Source: Planctomycetota bacterium (lineage in GTDB: Bacteria > Planctomycetota > UBA1135). From it: a DNA stretch of 5,874 nucleotides. Positions 4,661 to 5,874 of the stretch are shown one piece after another. A program made the translations under genes and the position numbers. The stretch covers positions 1-5,874 of the forward strand of contig JACNJP010000384.1 in the NCBI GenBank assembly GCA_014382465.1, given 5' to 3'. A model generated the notes under the pieces. That model worked only from the letters and a program-made list of their open reading frames with translations, was not told the origin of the DNA and searched no databases. Positions within the stretch are counted from its first letter, which is position 1. Each line of letters begins with the position of its first letter.

Positions 4661-5874
4661 CAGGCGGGGCCTTCGAGGCCGAATTTCTCGATCCGGTAGC
4701 GGATCTGATCGCGGTTCATCCCGAGCAGCCGGGCGGCGCGACTGCGGTTCCCGGCGCACCGCTCCAGGGCCTCGCCGACCCAGCGGCGCTCCAGCTCCTG
4801 CAGATCGATGCCCTCGGCCGGGAGCTCGAGGCTCCCGAGGCCGGTGGCCGACGGCCGCCCCTCGCCGGCGACTTCGGGGGGCAGGTCGGCGAGGCTGATG
4901 GTGTTGCCCGGGGCCAGCAGGGCGGCGCGCTCGACGGCGTTGCGCAGCTCGCGGACGTTGCCGGGCCAGCCGTAGGCCTCCATGGCGCGGAGGGCGGCCG
5001 GATCGAAGGCGTTCACCGCCACCCCGAACTCCCGGCGGTACTGGGTCAGGAAGTAGCGGGCCAGCGCCGCGACGTCCTCGAAGCGCCTGCGCAGCGGCGG
5101 GATCTCCACCGGCACCACCTTGAGGCGGTAGTAGAGGTCGGGGCGGAAGCGGCCCTCGGCGACCTCCTTCTCGAGGTCGCGGTTGGTGGCGGCGACCACC
5201 CGCGCCTCGAGCTGGAGCTGGCGGGTGCCGCCGACGCGGCGGAAGACCCGGTCCTCGAGCAGGGTCAGGAGCTTGGCCTGGATGCCCGGCGGCAGGTCGC
5301 CGACCTCGTCGAGGAACAGCGTGCCGGCCCAGGCGAGCTCGGCCAGGCCGCGCTTCGACTCCTTGGCGTCGGTGAAGGCCCCGCGCTCGTGGCCGAACAG
5401 CTCCGACTCGAGCAGGGTCTCGGGGATCGAGGTGCAGGAGACCGGGATGAAGGGCGCGTCCTGGCCGCCGCCGCTGGCGGCGTGCAGGTAGCGGGCGGCG
5501 AGCCCCTTGCCGACGCCGCTCTCGCCGGTCAGCAGCACGGTGGTGGCGCCGCTGCCGCCGATCCGGCGCAGCAGCTCCATGACCTTCTGGGTCGACGGCG
5601 CCTCCGCCACCGGCCACAAGGCGTCGTCGAGCCGCGCCCGCAGGTCGGCGAAGCGGCGCAGGTCGCGCTGCTCGAGCGCCCGTTTGGCGGTCAGCAGCAG
5701 GTCGTCGAGCTCGAAGGGTTTGGCGACATAGTCGAAGGCGCCCTTGCGGACGGCCTCGACGGCGCCGCGCAGGGAGCCGAAGGCGGTGATCACCAGGGCG
5801 GCCAGGTCGGTGCCCTCGGCCTGCACCTCCTCGAGCAGGTCCAGGCCGTCACCGTCGGGCAGCTTGAGGTCCAG
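4660..5874 (-). CDS. NtrC-family sigma-54-dependent response regulator, N-terminus cut by the window edge
   Basis: The frame is open from the right edge to TGA at 4662-4660, giving 404 residues; about the first 50 residues of the receiver are missing. Visible receiver parts are LDLKLPDGDGL, whose Asp (codon 5871-5869) is the expected phosphorylation site, VITAFGS with the conserved Thr, and DYVAKPF with the conserved Lys. The AAA+ domain (~residues 95-325) has Walker A GESGVGKG (117-124), the sigma-54-contacting loop GAFTDA (165-170), Walker B TLFLDEVGDL (185-194), sensor I VVAATNRD, the FRPDLYYRL arginine region and sensor II WPGNVRELRN. The C-terminus is a Fis-type helix-turn-helix (GNRSRAARLLGMNRDQIRYRIEKFGL region). 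The GTG at 5826 is an internal codon. The protein activates sigma-54 promoters when phosphorylated, probably by the convergent kinase. Loop residue Asp replaces the usual Gly (GAFTGA). Confidence 0.93.
   Translation of the reverse strand: MDLKLPDGDGLDLLEEVQAEGTDLAALVITAFGSLRGAVEAVRKGAFDYVAKPFELDDLLLTAKRALEQRDLRRFADLRARLDDALWPVAEAPSTQKVMELLRRIGGSGATTVLLTGESGVGKGLAARYLHAASGGGQDAPFIPVSCTSIPETLLESELFGHERGAFTDAKESKRGLAELAWAGTLFLDEVGDLPPGIQAKLLTLLEDRVFRRVGGTRQLQLEARVVAATNRDLEKEVAEGRFRPDLYYRLKVVPVEIPPLRRRFEDVAALARYFLTQYRREFGVAVNAFDPAALRAMEAYGWPGNVRELRNAVERAALLAPGNTISLADLPPEVAGEGRPSATGLGSLELPAEGIDLQELERRWVGEALERCAGNRSRAARLLGMNRDQIRYRIEKFGLEGPA
4668..4680 (+). terminator. Weak hairpin after the kinase gene
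   Basis: GGCCT (4668-4672) pairs with AGGCC (4676-4680) around TCG and is followed by GAATTTCTC, with only three consecutive T residues. It lies 14 bp past the kinase stop, within the last codons of the opposing regulator gene. It is a poor match to an intrinsic terminator and may simply reflect coding sequence. Confidence 0.2.

Noticed and set aside
3152..5617. Very long open frame (about 820 codons) on the minus strand across the kinase and regulator genes
   Set aside because: It is antisense to the kinase and out of frame with the regulator. Its translation is low-complexity Arg/Gly/Ala/Pro-rich with no domain. High GC at third positions removes stop codons from shadow frames.
1..5874. 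CRISPR array, tRNA, insertion sequence, toxin-antitoxin or phage defence system
   Set aside because: I found no regularly spaced repeats, no tRNA-like cloverleaf, no transposase motifs or terminal inverted repeats, and no small paired genes. All coding space is taken by recognisable core or signalling genes.

Overview
The window is gene-dense and very GC-rich (about 70% by eye), with G or C at nearly every third codon position. This fits a free-living high-GC Gram-negative such as Myxococcota or another former deltaproteobacterial lineage, high-GC Acidobacteriota, or a related uncultured phylum. Gram-negative features include a lipoprotein, a classical Fur and a sigma-54 activator. The phylum cannot be fixed from the sequence alone.

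Layout, left to right. (1) The 3' part of a ChaN-like (haem-binding uptake superfamily) gene, running off the left edge, + strand, ending at 997. (2) A small DUF3568-like lipoprotein gene, + strand, 1011-1409, with a strong Shine-Dalgarno and a possible own promoter inside the end of gene 1. (3) fur, - strand, 1384-1845. It overlaps the lipoprotein gene tail-to-tail by 26 bp and is joined to the upstream purD by a GTGA start/stop overlap. (4) purD, - strand, 1842-3134, full length. (5) An 86-bp divergent control region, 3135-3220, with a perfect 17-bp palindrome lying over the predicted -35 elements of both divergent genes. (6) A soluble PAS sensor histidine kinase, + strand, 3221-4654, with an N-terminal domain I do not recognise. 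(7) An NtrC-type sigma-54-dependent response regulator, - strand, 4660 to the right edge, lacking its first ~50 residues. Its stop faces the kinase stop across 5 bp, and a small hairpin spans the junction. No stretch over 300 bp lacks a gene.

How they may work together. The kinase and regulator are a probable cognate pair despite convergent orientation: phosphate would pass from kinase His275 to the regulator aspartate at the right edge of the window, driving sigma-54 transcription of unknown targets. purD and fur form an operon in which the iron regulator is translationally coupled to a purine biosynthesis enzyme. The ChaN-like gene and fur give a loose iron/haem theme. I see no CRISPR array, tRNA, rRNA, insertion sequence or defence system. 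The least ordinary parts are the kinase's N-terminal domain and the divergent palindromic control region; the rest is conserved housekeeping and signalling content.
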